Below, piece by piece: positions 21,065 to 32,134 of a stretch of DNA of 64,000 bases. Every line of letters starts with the position of its first letter. Position 1 is the first letter of the stretch. The notes under the pieces are model-generated. The model worked only from the letters and a program-made list of their open reading frames with translations. It was not told where the DNA came from and made no database searches. Origin of the DNA: Panulirus ornatus (taxonomy: Eukaryota > Arthropoda > Malacostraca > Decapoda > Palinuridae). The translations under genes were made by a program, and so were the position numbers. The stretch spans positions 25,570,986-25,634,985 of the forward strand of contig NC_092241.1 of the NCBI RefSeq assembly GCF_036320965.1, in the 5' to 3' direction.

Positions 21065-22870
21065 ACAAAAAAAACAATAGATCAAACCCACCCAGACTCT
21101 TGCTTGACCATCCAGCAGGTTGAGATGGTACACGAAGTAGTTCCTTCTTTCCACACTTGTATCTATATTTGTAGAGGTCACCATGTTGATCAGGAGTGGT
21201 CAGGGCTGCAGGAAGGAAGTCCCGACCATCTACATATTCTACGTCCGTTTTCTCTCTTATAATCTACAAGTGTCTAACGTTTTTGTATTGCTTCACTAAA
21301 ATCTCTTCTGTTTCCTGTAACTGCTTTATACAGAATATGAATACAGCCGAGGGGGAGGGAACAGGAAGCATGAACAGCGATATATATCACTCGTGTTTAT
21401 CGTATGCCGACGAGGATAACGCGTTTTTTTTTTTTTTTTCAACGTTCCCTGAGGCTGGCGACATCAGGCAAGAATCCGGACGTGGAACTACATTGAAGTT
21501 TTCACATTCACTCGACGCTGATTAATGACGAAGATATATTTCGCAAGCTTCTGTTTCTGGAGCGTTCGCAGGCGATCGGAGAAAAAATGTGTCATGCAGT
21601 CAGTGAAATGCATTTTGTTTCTCTTTGAGAATTTGTTAATTTAGTGTTGGTGAGCAACGATACAGGATCGACCTGAAGAAGTAGGTGCTCGTGGAGGGTC
21701 GGCACCTCCCAGGGATAACATTACTGCAACAAGGATCTCGCTGAAAAACTGGACCAAACGAGTTTATAAACTCTGCACTTTCCCTTCACAATGTTTTTAG
21801 TTCAAAAAAAAAAAAAAAAGTTTCGTCTGACATTCGAGTCGAAGGGACTCGCTATGGAGCGTCTAATATGTTGATAACACATGATCCGAAAGATGAAGGA
21901 GATATCCTGATGTCCTTTATTAAATTATCGTTACGTTGATTCTGTAGTTTGATAAGGTACTCAAGATGTCATTTAATAAGGGTACACAAGATGTCATTTA
22001 ATAAGGTACACAAGATGTCATTAAATATTAGATTATTGTTAGTTTGTTCAGTGTGAGGAGACGTGTGGCTCCCCTACCAAGTCTCCTGCATCATCATGTA
22101 TATGTACTGACTCAGAGGAGCCTCACTGGAGGTTCCACATATTAACAGACGTGAAAGTCTATCAGTTGTCCAGAACAGTACAGTTTGGCCGCAGTGTGGT
22201 TATCTACTCGTTGCTACTGCCGCAGGTGCATCACTGATGTGTACGTGTGTCAGTCTTGACTGTCCCAGCAACTGCCAGGTATTAGTCATACGGGTTCCTC
22301 ACCAGGCGCGTGTGAGGAACTGTCCGAGATGTAGATGAAGCAGTTCCCACCTCCGCGTCACTTGTACGTTAACACTGTGGTCAGCTGCACGAAGGCACTT
22401 CACCGAACCAAAGGACGTCGTGCAGAACATTACCTGTATTGTCCCACACTTTTTACAGTTTAAAAAGTTTATTATCTATCAAGGAAATAAAAAAGCAATT
22501 CATCCAGTGAGAGAAGACAAAGCACAATGACATATGGTGACGCAACTTTGCGAGTGGCCGGCCGCCCTGGCTCCTGCCAAACGCCTCCAGGAACAACTAT
22601 GTACAACAACGGAAGCAGACTCTTGTAGCGGGTAATGATCAAGATATAGCAGTAATGCTAATCACTACAGTAGGGTCACTGATTAGCTCCATAACGGTTT
22701 ATTTATTACAAGAAATACAGATTATTACGATAATGTTAAAAATAAGACATCGTACACCGGCTGGCTCTGCTAGCCTCCAGACCGTTAGCAAAAACTGCAT
22801 TAACTTAGGTTTGTTGTACATGATACTTAGGAATCAGAATGACTCACGATAATTATAGTTTCCGTTAATC
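21065..22870. other. Single-copy-looking stretch
   Basis: T run at about 21425-21440 and A run at about 21806-21821. Two to three copies of AAGATGTCATTTAATAAGG lie at 21962-22026. No coding region or transposon motif is supported. Confidence 0.5.
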
Positions 22871-22998
22871 TCTTGAGTACGACAATATATTCCTCGAGCA
22901 CGACGGTACGATCCTCGAACACGACGGTTCGAACATAGAGCACGACGGTACGATCCTCGAGCACGACGGTACGATCCTTGAGGGCGACGATACGATTC
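22871..22998. mobile_element. Array of the dispersed 21-bp unit
   Basis: Six to seven degenerate units of GAGCACGACGGTACGATCCT occur in plus orientation, the last ending TTGAGGGCGACGATACGATT. No core or opposed arm was seen, so this is a solo arm or an unrelated amplification. Confidence 0.6.
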
Positions 22999-23238
22999 TT
23001 GAATATCAACGTTGTATTTCAGGATATATGTAGGATAAATAAAGATTTAGGATCCATCATTACAGAAATGTAAGAAGAAAGCGTCCGAATTCGTTATACA
23101 TATTACGAAAAGAAAAAAAAATCGTATTCTGTTATGCACAATTCACCAGACGATATAAAATCGTTTGTCCAGTCATAGTCTGTGACTGCTTCTGGCTTCA
23201 CTGGCAACCCATTGCTGCTAACTTGATTTTCCTGTTTT

Positions 23239-23262
23239 CTACACACACACACACACACACAT
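23239..23262. repeat. (CA)n microsatellite
   Basis: About 11 CA units followed by ATATATA. Confidence 0.9.
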
Positions 23263-23325
23263 ATATAACCTGGCTGTTGGAGGTTTGTATGTTCTATGAA
23301 GATGCGCGTTCCAACACACTGTGTT

Positions 23326-23403
<78 letters not shown>

Positions 23404-23449
23404 CGTTAATGAATACATTAGATGGCCTTGATTGGGGCCTCAGTTGCCC
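23326..23449 (+). mobile_element. AT tract joined to a SINE-type 3' segment
   Basis: An (AT)n tract at 23326-23400 runs into TAGCGTTAATGAATACATTA and GATGGCCTTGATTGGGGCC, CAGTTGCCCGTGCC. The same order (GCGTTAATAGGATGGCCTTG, GCCTCAGCTGCCCGTGCC) follows the GT tract of the SINE at 30655. This copy has the microsatellite switched from GT to AT. Confidence 0.6.
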
Positions 23450-23717
23450 GTGCCATATCAACAAACTTAAAGGAAAAACAAAATGGAAGAAAAGCGAACT
23501 GGTATTGATTGTCTTCAGAAAAAAAGTTGAATCCAGGTATAATTAATAGCGTTTGGAAGGATGTGTAGTTTTCGTAGTGTTCGTAAGTTTGGAGTGTGGT
23601 ACGGATTTTGGCTGAAAGACTATTGTTAGATGGTAATAATGAAGCATGTCTTACACTTAGTGACTCTTGAGAACTGATGAAGTTTAGTTAGTTGTCGAGC
23701 GCAGTCACGCACCAAGA

Positions 23718-23911
23718 CGCACTTGAGCACAACGGTACGGTTCTTGGGTTCGGTGATCTGGCCTTGATTAAGTCAGACCCTTAAGTACAAGGATGTTGAG
23801 CAAGGCGGTAAAAGAGCTGAGGTACAATGGCCTGGCCATTGACCCGACACTTTAGGAACAGGTCAGAGGTCAAGCTATCGTATCCAGGGGTCAGAACATC
23901 TTGGCACAAGG
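23718..23911. mobile_element. Arrayed-end element, degraded copy
   Basis: TTGAGCACAACGGTACGGTT at the left, core GGCCTGGCCATTGACCCGAC, then GGTCAAGCTATCGTATCCAG and a decayed right end CACAAGGGA. Motif order agrees with the 20818 copy. An internal repeat of GGCCTTGATTAAGTCAGACC precedes the core. Confidence 0.5.
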
Positions 23912-25540
23912 GAGGTAAGTCGTAACGTGAACCATTACATAGCCTAGTACATCCACCGGAAGGATTTAACAGGACCGACGCCTTAACTTTGATGCGATGG
24001 TATAAACCCTCTCTAACGGCATATTTTTTTTTTTTCAATATTTTGAAATATAAGATAAACTTAAGTAAGCCCTGAAGGAAATAACTGATTTGCATAATTA
24101 ATATAATTGATAGCATTTGTTGTAAACCTTTCAATCAAGAAATTTACTTGTTCTAGCGATTCATATTATATCAACTTCAAGAAAAAGGCATTTATAGAAT
24201 AGATCCGAGGGCTCTGTGCTCCGCAAAAATGGGTTGACGTCTGGGCGTGAGCAAGTCTCGGTGACCTGTGGCCGAGACTAGAGATTACCCCCCCCCCCCC
24301 GACCCCCCAGACCACGGCCAATGAGAGGTGAGTGCTGGGAGCCCGGGAATTTCCTGGGATCTTACAGAATGTTTTGCTATATTGAAGACTAGCATTCTAA
24401 CCCTCTCTCATCTTCATACCCTGTTTGGCCTTACAGTCCGTGCCATGAAACCGTACTGGATAAAAACAGGATAACTAATGGAGAAGGGAAGGGGACCCGA
24501 AAGAAACTTTGTACCCCTGATATAATTCCTCTTCGTCGAGGCCCTGCCCCAGACACTTAATCCATGGCCGCTTATTGTTTACGTTCTCGTACAAACGCAA
24601 GACAACACTTCACGCATCCATTACCCTGATGCAAATACTTCATTTAATATAAAAACGTATTTTCGTTAGAATAAACTGAATGTAAAGGTATATCAGAATA
24701 AATGTTTTGAATCATGCATTAGGAAAGGCTCGTTATAACAGTTACCGCGATAATATTCAGTACGCTATATCTTCCCATTGTTGTGGGATTTCGATATGAA
24801 GATCATGACATTTTAATGTAAACCGCCCGATGTGCGACAGGTTTCGACATAGTCATTAAATGGACAGGGTACATCCACAGTGGCCAGCAGTCTGCCTCGC
24901 TAACGTCATATTTGGACCAGAGTATGTGGCATTTCCAGTACAAGCAGGTTTCTGGCAGTTCTGACCCTGCTTTTGTATCCACGGCCATCAGGCTTTTATC
25001 TCCAATAGTTTTCTTAACCAGAAATTCCGTTTGCCTCACAAAATTAAGTCAAAGATGAATTAACGAAAACAGTGCCAACCCTTGACTAAATCGTCGCACT
25101 CAGTGACCGTAGTTATCGTACTCAAGGGTTAAGTTGTCGTACTCAAGGGGTTTACCTTTCGTTCTCATGGGTTTAAATGATGCGCAGTTTTTATCCTCCT
25201 CGGTTTTTCACCTGTGTAACTTTTTTCTGTGTAACAGCTGATCTTTAAGTGAACTGCCTTGCTCAAGATCTGCCTGGAAGTGGAAGAGAAAGTTCACGAC
25301 AATGTACGAAGGTCTTGGACACTGGCCGGGTGTCGTCACCCCGCGGCTCGCTGGCTAGCTGGGCTGGTTGCCTTACGGAAGTGCACCACAGCAGCAGCTC
25401 CACCTCTCACGAAGGTTAACAGTTTTTTTTTTCTTTTTTCATAAGTTATAGCGAGAAGAATGGCATGAAGAATACATGCTTCTTGTAAATGTTGCAAACT
25501 TGACCCATCTTGAGCGTCTGCTTGCTTTAATTAAGGCTGT
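23912..25540. other. Stretch with no recognised gene
   Basis: C homopolymer at about 24287-24300. At 24803-25039 both strands are open for over 70 codons; the minus frame reads protein-like pieces such as CLYWKCHILWSKYDV. With no motif on either strand I leave it unassigned. Confidence 0.45.
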
Positions 25541-25979
25541 CCGAAAGACGAGTGAGAAAGATTTTGAGCGAAAGGGGCCTGAACGTGCGGGAGAAAGCAC
25601 GGGATAAAGTTAATTGGAACGATGTGGTATATAAGGGTCGACGTGCTATTAGTAGTCGGAAACAGGACATGTGAAGCGCCCGGGGTAAACCATATATGGA
25701 ACGCTGTGTTTTACTGGGATCAATGTGCCGTCAATGGATTGAACCAGGGCATGTGAAACGTCTGTGGTAAACCATGGAAAGGTCTGTGGGGCCTGGATGT
25801 GGATAGGGAGGTGTGGTTTCGGTGCATTGCACATGACAGTTCGTGTGTGGATGTGAGTGGACGTGGCCCTTCGTCTGTTTCCTTACGCTACCTTACTGAC
25901 GCAGGGGGTGGCGATGCTGTTTCCTGTGGGGCGGGGTGATGCCGGGAATGTATATATAAATACGTGTGTGTGCGTATAT

Positions 25980-26052
<73 letters not shown>

Positions 26053-26118
26053 TGGATGTCTCTTTTGTTTCCTGGCGCTACCTCGCTAACGCGGGAAACG
26101 GCGATCAAGTATAATGAA

Positions 26119-26211
<93 letters not shown>

Positions 26212-26214
26212 AAG
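25541..26214 (+). mobile_element. Long dispersed decapod-type repeat with internal AT tracts, copy 1
   Basis: Landmarks in order: AGAAAGATTTTGAGCGAAAG, TTGGAACGATGTGGTATA, CAATGGATTGAACCAGGGCA, CATGGAAAGGTCTGTGGGGC, CGTCTGTTTCCTTACGCTAC, then AT tract (about 25991-26050). A second TTTGTTTCCTGGCGCTACC / ACGCGGGAAACGGCGATCAA block and another AT tract (26119-26205) follow. The CAATGGATTGAA-to-CGCTACC portion is collinear with 56686-57129. Confidence 0.75.
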
Positions 26215-26469
26215 GACGGAGCAACACGAGTGCAAGTCTCCCTCCTCGTACAGCACAAACAGGTAGCTACACACAGGTAGGTAACCACAGACCTGGGAGG
26301 TACTACCTGCCTGCATGTTGGGAGGGTTCGTAACAGAGGCACAGTTAGCCAGCACTACGGTGGCAGTCATGTTCCCCTCCGTGGTCCAGGTCACTGTCAA
26401 TTCTGCCTCACCTACACGTAGGTTGCTGGCATTCAATCGGCAAACACACTTCACCATTTTCCACAACAA
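26215..26469 (-). other. Possible minus-strand coding exon
   Basis: The minus strand from an ATG at 26467 stays open through about 80 codons of protein-like sequence (VCRLNASNLRVGEAELTVTW then [20 protein letters not shown]) before reaching the AT tract. The pattern C...L...L-V-x-W...C loosely recalls an immunoglobulin-like strand layout; that is only a resemblance. A donor-like GCAGGTAGTA lies near 26311-26302 in this direction. No start context or partner exon is established. Confidence 0.3.
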
Positions 26470-27113
26470 TAAATGTGTGACTCATACGATATTGTCCCGA
26501 CAACAGCGGTTGACACTTCCCAGGATGGAGGGAGCAGCTGAGGCTCACTCCGCCGCCCAGGCAAGCTGTCACGTCCAGCTACACACACAGTTTATTGAGT
26601 AAATCATAAAGTTAATCAGAACCGATCTTACCAACTCTCGCTCGTGCTATGGTAGTTTACATGTGAACACTAAGTTTATATATCCTACAAGGAGGTCAGA
26701 TAAACCAAAATAGATTTGTAATAAAGTAAGTTTCACAAGGGGTAACAGAGCACCAAGTGTAGCCCAGCAATAGTGGAAAGATCATCCCTCACTAATCTTT
26801 AGGCAGCAGGAGATACGGAACACACTAGTGTGGCCACAAACATATCAGCCAGCCGCTTAGATCTGTCAGTATTATCAGTAAACCCAGACCTAGATATACA
26901 GAAAGGAAAGTAGGAAGAGCTGAGATCAAGAATAGAAATAATACATGAACGTTTCGTTAAGGAAAAACCATTTATTAAAGTATTGAGTGTGCATACTGTA
27001 ACTGATCAACCGTGGTCATGTGTTTACCTCACGCATGCACACCTGCATGTGGGAATATCACACTACTCCCCACCTGCATGTTGTGAGCATACATATCAGG
27101 CGAGAAACTTGTG
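26470..27113. other. Stretch with no assignable feature
   Basis: Nothing supported. It leads into the 20-bp array. Confidence 0.5.
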
Positions 27114-28702
27114 TATCAGCTGAGGAACGTGTCTAACAGGTGAGGAACGTGTCTAACAGGTGAGGAACGTGTCTAACAATGAGGAACGTGTGTATCAGGT
27201 GAGGCACGTGTCTAACAGGTGAGGAACGTATCAGGTGAGGAACGTGTCTAACAGGTGAGCAACGTGTGTATCAGGTTAGGAACGTGTCTAACAGGTGAGG
27301 AACGTGTCTAACAGATGAGGAACGTGTGTATCAGGTGAGGAACGTGTCTAACAGATGAGGAACGTGTGTATCAGGTTAGGAACATGTCTAACAGTTGAGG
27401 AACGTGTGTATCAGGTGAGGAACGTGTCTAACAGGTGAGCAACGTGTGTATCAGGTTAGGAACGTGTCTAACAGGTGAGGAACGTGTCTAACAGATGAGG
27501 AACGTGTGTATCAGGTGAGGAACGTGTGTATCAGGTTAGGAACGTGTCTAACAGGTGAGGAACGTGTCTAACAGATGAGGAACGTGTGTATCAGGTTAGG
27601 AACGTGTTTAACAGATGAGGAACGTGTGTATCAGGTTAGGAACATGTCTAACAGATGAGGAACGTGTGTATCAGGTGAGGAACGTGTGTATCAGGTGAGG
27701 AACGTGTCTAACAGGTGAGCAACGTATCAGGAGAGGAACGTGTCTAACAGATGAGGAACGTATGTATCAGGTTAGGAACGTGTCTAACAGTTGAGGAACG
27801 TATGTATCAGGTTAGGAACGTGTCTAACAGTTGAGGAACGTGTGTATCAGGTTAGGAACGTGTCTAACAGATGAGGAACGTATGTATCAGGTTAGGAACA
27901 TGTCTAAAAGTTGAGGAACGTATGTATCAGGTGAGGAACGTGTCTAACAGATGAGGAACGTATGTATCAGGTTAGGAACATGTCTAACAGTTGAGGAACG
28001 TATGTATCAGGTGAGGAACGTGTGTATCAGGAGAGGAACGTGTCTAACAGATGAGGAACGTGTGTATCAGGAGAGGAACGTGTCTAACAGGTGAGGAACG
28101 TGTCTAACAGATGAGGAACGTATCAGGTGAGGAACGTGTCTAACAGATGAGGAACGTGTGTATCAGGTTAGGAACGTGTCTAACAGATGAGGAACGTATC
28201 AGGTGAGGAACGTGTGTATCAGGAGAGGAACGTGTCTAACAGGAGAGGAACGTGTCTAACAGATGAGGAACGTGTCTAACAGATGAGGAACGTATCAGGT
28301 GAGGAACGTGTCTAACAGATGAGGAACGTGTGTATCAGGTTAGGAACGTGTCTAACAGTTGAGGAACGTGTGTATCAGGTGAGGAACGTGTCTAACAGTT
28401 GAGGAACGTGTGTATCAGGAGAGGAACGTGTCTAACAGATGAGGAACGTGTGTATCAGGAGAGGAACGTGTCTAACAGATGAGGAACGTATCAGGAGAGG
28501 AACGTGTTTAACAGTTGAGGAACGTGTGTATCAGGTGAGGAACGTGTCTAACAGATGAGGAACGTATCAGGAGAGGAACGTGTTTAACAGTTGAGGAACG
28601 TGTGTATCAGGTGAGGAACGTGTCTAACAGATGAGGAACGTATCAGGAGAGGAACGTGTCTAACAGATGAGGAACGTGTGTATCAGGTGAGGAACGTGTC
28701 AG
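27114..28702. repeat. 20-bp minisatellite with 40-bp higher-order pattern, about 79 copies
   Basis: Two unit types, GTGAGGAACGTGTCTAACAG and GTGAGGAACGTGTGTATCAG, mostly alternate, giving a 40-bp period. Shortened units with AACGTATCAG occur throughout. The array ends exactly where a LINE 3' coding fragment begins. Confidence 0.95.
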
Positions 28703-28921
28703 GTCATAGTTATTGGGAAAGACATGAGAAGGTAGAGAGTTCCAAAGCTTCGACGTGTAGGTAAAGAAGCCGTTATCAAAACGGCCCACTCTTGAGTTGC
28801 CGATGGGCACACAATAGTCATGTGACACAGCAGCTTGCCGAGTATTGCCTGGTCTAGTTAATGATGGAGGAACACAGACATGAACACAAAGTTGCCCCAG
28901 ATAAGGTAACCATCTGGTCAA
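28703..28921 (-). mobile_element. LINE reverse transcriptase C-terminal fragment, minus strand
   Basis: The minus strand encodes PPSLTRPGNTRQAAVSHDYC, VPIGNSRVGRFDNGFFTYTS and KLWNSLPSHVFPNNYDL. This is clearly homologous to the plus-strand copy at 55437-55783 (RPRNTRQAAASHDYC, SKLYNSLSSHVFPSYCDL). The F-x-x-x-x-x-LWNSLP motif is typical of non-LTR element C termini. The frame is intact for about 70 codons, then passes into the 20-bp array, so the 3' end of the element is lost or replaced. Confidence 0.75.
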
Positions 28922-29384
28922 GACTGGATGGAACTTTGTATCGCTTCCAGATGATGAAGATCCTTATCACCGTTGGAAGGAGAAACGAAAGAATCTGGAA
29001 AATCAAAATGTCATACATACGATACAAAACATTCCAGATGATGTTCCGTAGATTTGCTTCGTTATAGATAACTAGTACGGAGGTCGTAGGGAGTCTGGAG
29101 GACTCGGGTCAAGGATTACTGAAGCAGAGGCACATGACCTTGTGAGAGACCTCGGCCAGGAGTACGTTCTCTGAACAGGACGTAAGGATGGTCGTTAGGG
29201 ATATAAGTACAGATTAAAGAGGCGACCTTAATGGTAGCAGTGTTCTCACTGAGCATCATTATGCACTCATGGTAGGCAGGCCACTCGACGTGTCCAGCAG
29301 GTACTCAGTGTGTTGAGGATGTCTCTGCTCGTGTTATGCCACATGACCGACCGCCCCTCACCAGCACGGCCGGGATCAGGTTTA

Positions 29385-29388
<4 letters not shown>
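28922..29388. other. Stretch with no assignable feature
   Basis: No supported gene or repeat. Confidence 0.5.

Positions 29389-29471
<83 letters not shown>
29389..29471. repeat. (CT)n microsatellite
   Basis: About 41 CT units. Confidence 0.95.
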
Positions 29472-29473
<2 letters not shown>

Positions 29474-29529
29474 CAGTGATGGCCGCGGCCTTGGTGTGAG
29501 CTGCTGCCGCTCGAGAGAGACAAGAGCAC

Positions 29530-29795
29530 GGTCGTCACCTGTGACCTCAATTGGGGAGACGCACGTGAGTTAGGTTCGCCGCCTTCACCAGCGACGGACG
29601 TGGCTGACGGGGACGTGGTTGGTTCATTACTGCTGCAGGCAGACCTAACGATCCTCAACGTCATTAAGGCCGACTGCGTAATCTGTGGTCCACCAATCAC
29701 GATAAGTTGAAACTCTGGATGTACTCGGGTTATGATGGAGGCAGAGTTCTGTGAAGTGTTGCAGGTTACATGTACCACGAGAGGTCTGTCGGTCT
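29530..29795 (-). other. Possible minus-strand coding exon
   Basis: The minus frame is open from just after a TAG near 29797 to the CT tract. Its start reads RPLVVHVTCNTSQNSASIIT then RVHPEFQLIVIGGPQITQSA. The TAG is preceded by a modest pyrimidine stretch (CTCTTGTGCTCATTGTACCG) that could be an acceptor. It is on the same strand as the candidate at 26215-26469, but I see nothing that links them beyond orientation. Chance openness is possible. Confidence 0.25.
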
Positions 29796-30237
29796 GACCC
29801 TACGGTACAATGAGCACAAGAGCGGCCTTCCTGCCGGAGATGTAGTATAATAACAAGAAACTCTCACCCACCAACCACCACTCTACCCGGCCACACTTGC
29901 CTCCCACACGAGCGAGCCAGACAGATCACTGACAGCCAACCTATACAATTATATACATTGCCAAGAACTCCCATACTGACCTTTGAAAAATGGCAAAAAC
30001 GGAAGTAAGAGCTGTTGCCAGAATGATCGACTACTGTATGACATGACAGCGGATGCGTTCGTTAGCCGTGCTGGAGGAGAGGTTGGCTGGCATCGCTACG
30101 GAGCCGAGTGAGCTCAGAGGAGCATTACCAACATGAGAAGTTGCTGGTGATAGGAAGGTGACCGAGGTGCGAGGCTGAACACATCAGGAAACTGAAGTTG
30201 TAATGCGACAGCAACAGCTTTTCTTGGAATACATTGA
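29796..30237. other. Stretch with no assignable feature
   Basis: Nothing supported. Confidence 0.5.
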
Positions 30238-30264
30238 TGGCAAGGAAAGTGAGGTGAATGTGAT

Positions 30265-30482
30265 CATGTTGTGAGCACCAGCAGGAACAGGAAGCCATGG
30301 TCGCCGATACTGACGATGCTGACGATCACCTGCCGGAGATGTGGACAACGATCGTCGAGGATAACGAGGTGGGGTCACGCCCTTGGCTGCCACGCCGCAG
30401 CCAGGGTGATAACCGTGGCAGACCCATCCTGGTGACCGTGAGGCGCAGGAGTGACCGAGGTCACGTATTAAGGCCAGGTTAG
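30265..30482 (+). other. Short acidic-basic open frame, unrecognised
   Basis: The plus frame has an ATG at 30297 and a run of Asp (VADTDDADDHLPEMWTT), then a basic stretch (RPILVTVRRRSDRG), ending at TAG 30480-30482. The minus strand is also open. It could be a transposon ORF scrap. Confidence 0.2.
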
Positions 30483-30654
30483 TGAACGACCGTGAGCAAC
30501 CTTTACAACACAATCCAGGTAAGAAGAACGTCGTGCGCCGCCCTTCGTCAGGAGTGGACAAGGCTACGTACGACCCGCGGAAGCCACCGAGCCAGCGTCA
30601 CGACCACCAGGGTTGTGTTGTCATCCGCCTGGACGCCAGAGAGAGGAAACTGTA

Positions 30655-30845
30655 CCGCGCCTCCCGTGGTGTGGCGGTCAGCGGTCCTGACCGTGACGCA
30701 TTCACGGGCCGCCCAGGGTCGAGGGCACAGGTTCCAATCCTGGTTGCGGCAGTTGGTCCAGTGTGTGTGTGTGTGTGTGTGTTGGCGTTAATAGGATGGC
30801 CTTGATTAGGGCCTCAGCTGCCCGTGCCGTCTCAGCTAACATAAA
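30655..30845 (+). mobile_element. tRNA-derived SINE, fullest copy
   Basis: A-box-like TGGTGTGGCGG at 30667-30677 and B-box-like GGTTCCAATCC at 30730-30740 are about 53 bp apart, a tRNA-like spacing. TGGTTGCGGCAGTTGGTCCA follows, then a (GT)n tract at 30761-30782, then GGCGTTAATAGGATGGCC and GCCTCAGCTGCCCGTGCC to about 30845. It lacks the middle body (AACCCAGCTGTTCATCC) seen at 1752, as if the GT tract had replaced it. It is a retroposon, not a tRNA gene: the acceptor stem does not close. Confidence 0.75.
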
Positions 30846-30907
30846 AGATAAGTGGAGCCCCGTCTTGTGTAGGATGACCACAGAGTGACCTACGTACGAG
30901 GGCATGG

Positions 30908-31153
30908 ATGATTAATGGAGGAAAAACAAAGATCAGGAAGTGTAGCGAGCAAGAGATCTCGCTGAGTTTATATATGATGAACATAAGTGAAAATAAAACT
31001 CCCTCGTCAATATCCCTGGCAGGCTTGTGTGTCTTCCTGTGGCTGGTTCTGACGATCAGTGGCCACCGCTGTAACTGTCGTCTCCTGCTGCTGCTCAGGC
31101 AACAGCTGAGTCCTGACCTCATGAAGGTGACGTCACCAGACTCGACCAGCTAG
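30908..31153 (+). other. Small ORF with a signal-anchor-like hydrophobic segment
   Basis: From ATG at 30974 or 30977 the frame reads MNISENKTPSSISLAGLCVF then LWLVLTISGHRCNC and stops at 31151-31153. The hydrophobic run of about 17 residues near the N terminus could be a signal peptide or membrane anchor. TTTATATA lies just upstream. A donor-like AAGGTGACG occurs near 31126. Unrecognised; no support beyond composition. Confidence 0.25.
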
Positions 31154-32134
31154 GTCGTATGTCACAGTGTTGTAGTACCTGCTGTATGGTCTGGGTACGG
31201 CTACGTGACCTCCCGTGACCTGCGTTAGTTTAAATCGCGACAGTTTAATACCATCCAGGGAAACCTGGTCGACAGACCGTAGTGATAGTTGGACAATTTA
31301 TCAAGTTTGTTGGTAAACTGCCAACTCAAGTAAAGTCACAGGTGTCACTCCAACTGATAGTGATAATATATTATTTTCTATGTTTATTGAGAAACAGTTA
31401 ATAAATAATGCTGTTGTTGATAGTAAACATTGTCCAAGTAGCGAGTTATCATATGTTGAAGGTGTTGACTGTAGGAATTAAACACGTGTGTGTTGTCTCA
31501 AGAATTATTGTCACGTGTGTACACACTCGAGTGTTTTATAAATGCTTGGATCTGCCATGTAGGTATGCGTCTGTATGTGTTACATTGTAGCCTGCATCAC
31601 TTAGTTCACACTCATCCATCGTGCCTCGCGTCTGACTGTCTCCCCCCCCCCCCAAACAACCATCGTGCCTCTCGTCTGTCTGTCCCCCCAACAAAATATA
31701 TTTGAATAATAAGAAAACGTGTTAGACCTGATGACGTCAGCGCAGTAATATTCCCAGAGCCACTGTGTCGTCGTGTGATGACCCCAGCTGTGGGTCATGG
31801 TCAGGTCAGGATGGGTGACCGTGTCACGTGCAGGTAACGTGGTACATGTTTGTGCAGAGACCAGCAGTAAGCCCCGAGCCCGACATTGCCCTGAGTAATA
31901 TGAACGACTCCTAGTGATTAATGATGATCAGGTGTGGCCTGTTTATTAATCGCCTCGTTCATGTTACCCACGACCCCTCCCCCCCTCCCCCCCCTCCATT
32001 GATTAATATTAAACACTGTAACTTTTTCCAGAATATATGATCTGAACGAAACAATATGGGAAGACGATATCTCCTTTCTCTCGTCCTGTGATGAAATGTT
32101 AGATCGCTCACTATATTGTTTACGACATCTGTGT
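31154..32134. other. Stretch with a 46-bp imperfect duplication, otherwise empty
   Basis: CATCGTGCCTCGCGTCTGAC and CATCGTGCCTCTCGTCTGTC, each followed by a C run, lie at about 31617 and 31660. C-rich patches occur at 31970-31996. No gene is supported. Confidence 0.5.

Noticed and set aside
30655..30760. Possible tRNA gene (A and B boxes)
   Set aside because: No closed acceptor stem or anticodon arm, and the sequence continues into a SINE body and GT tract.
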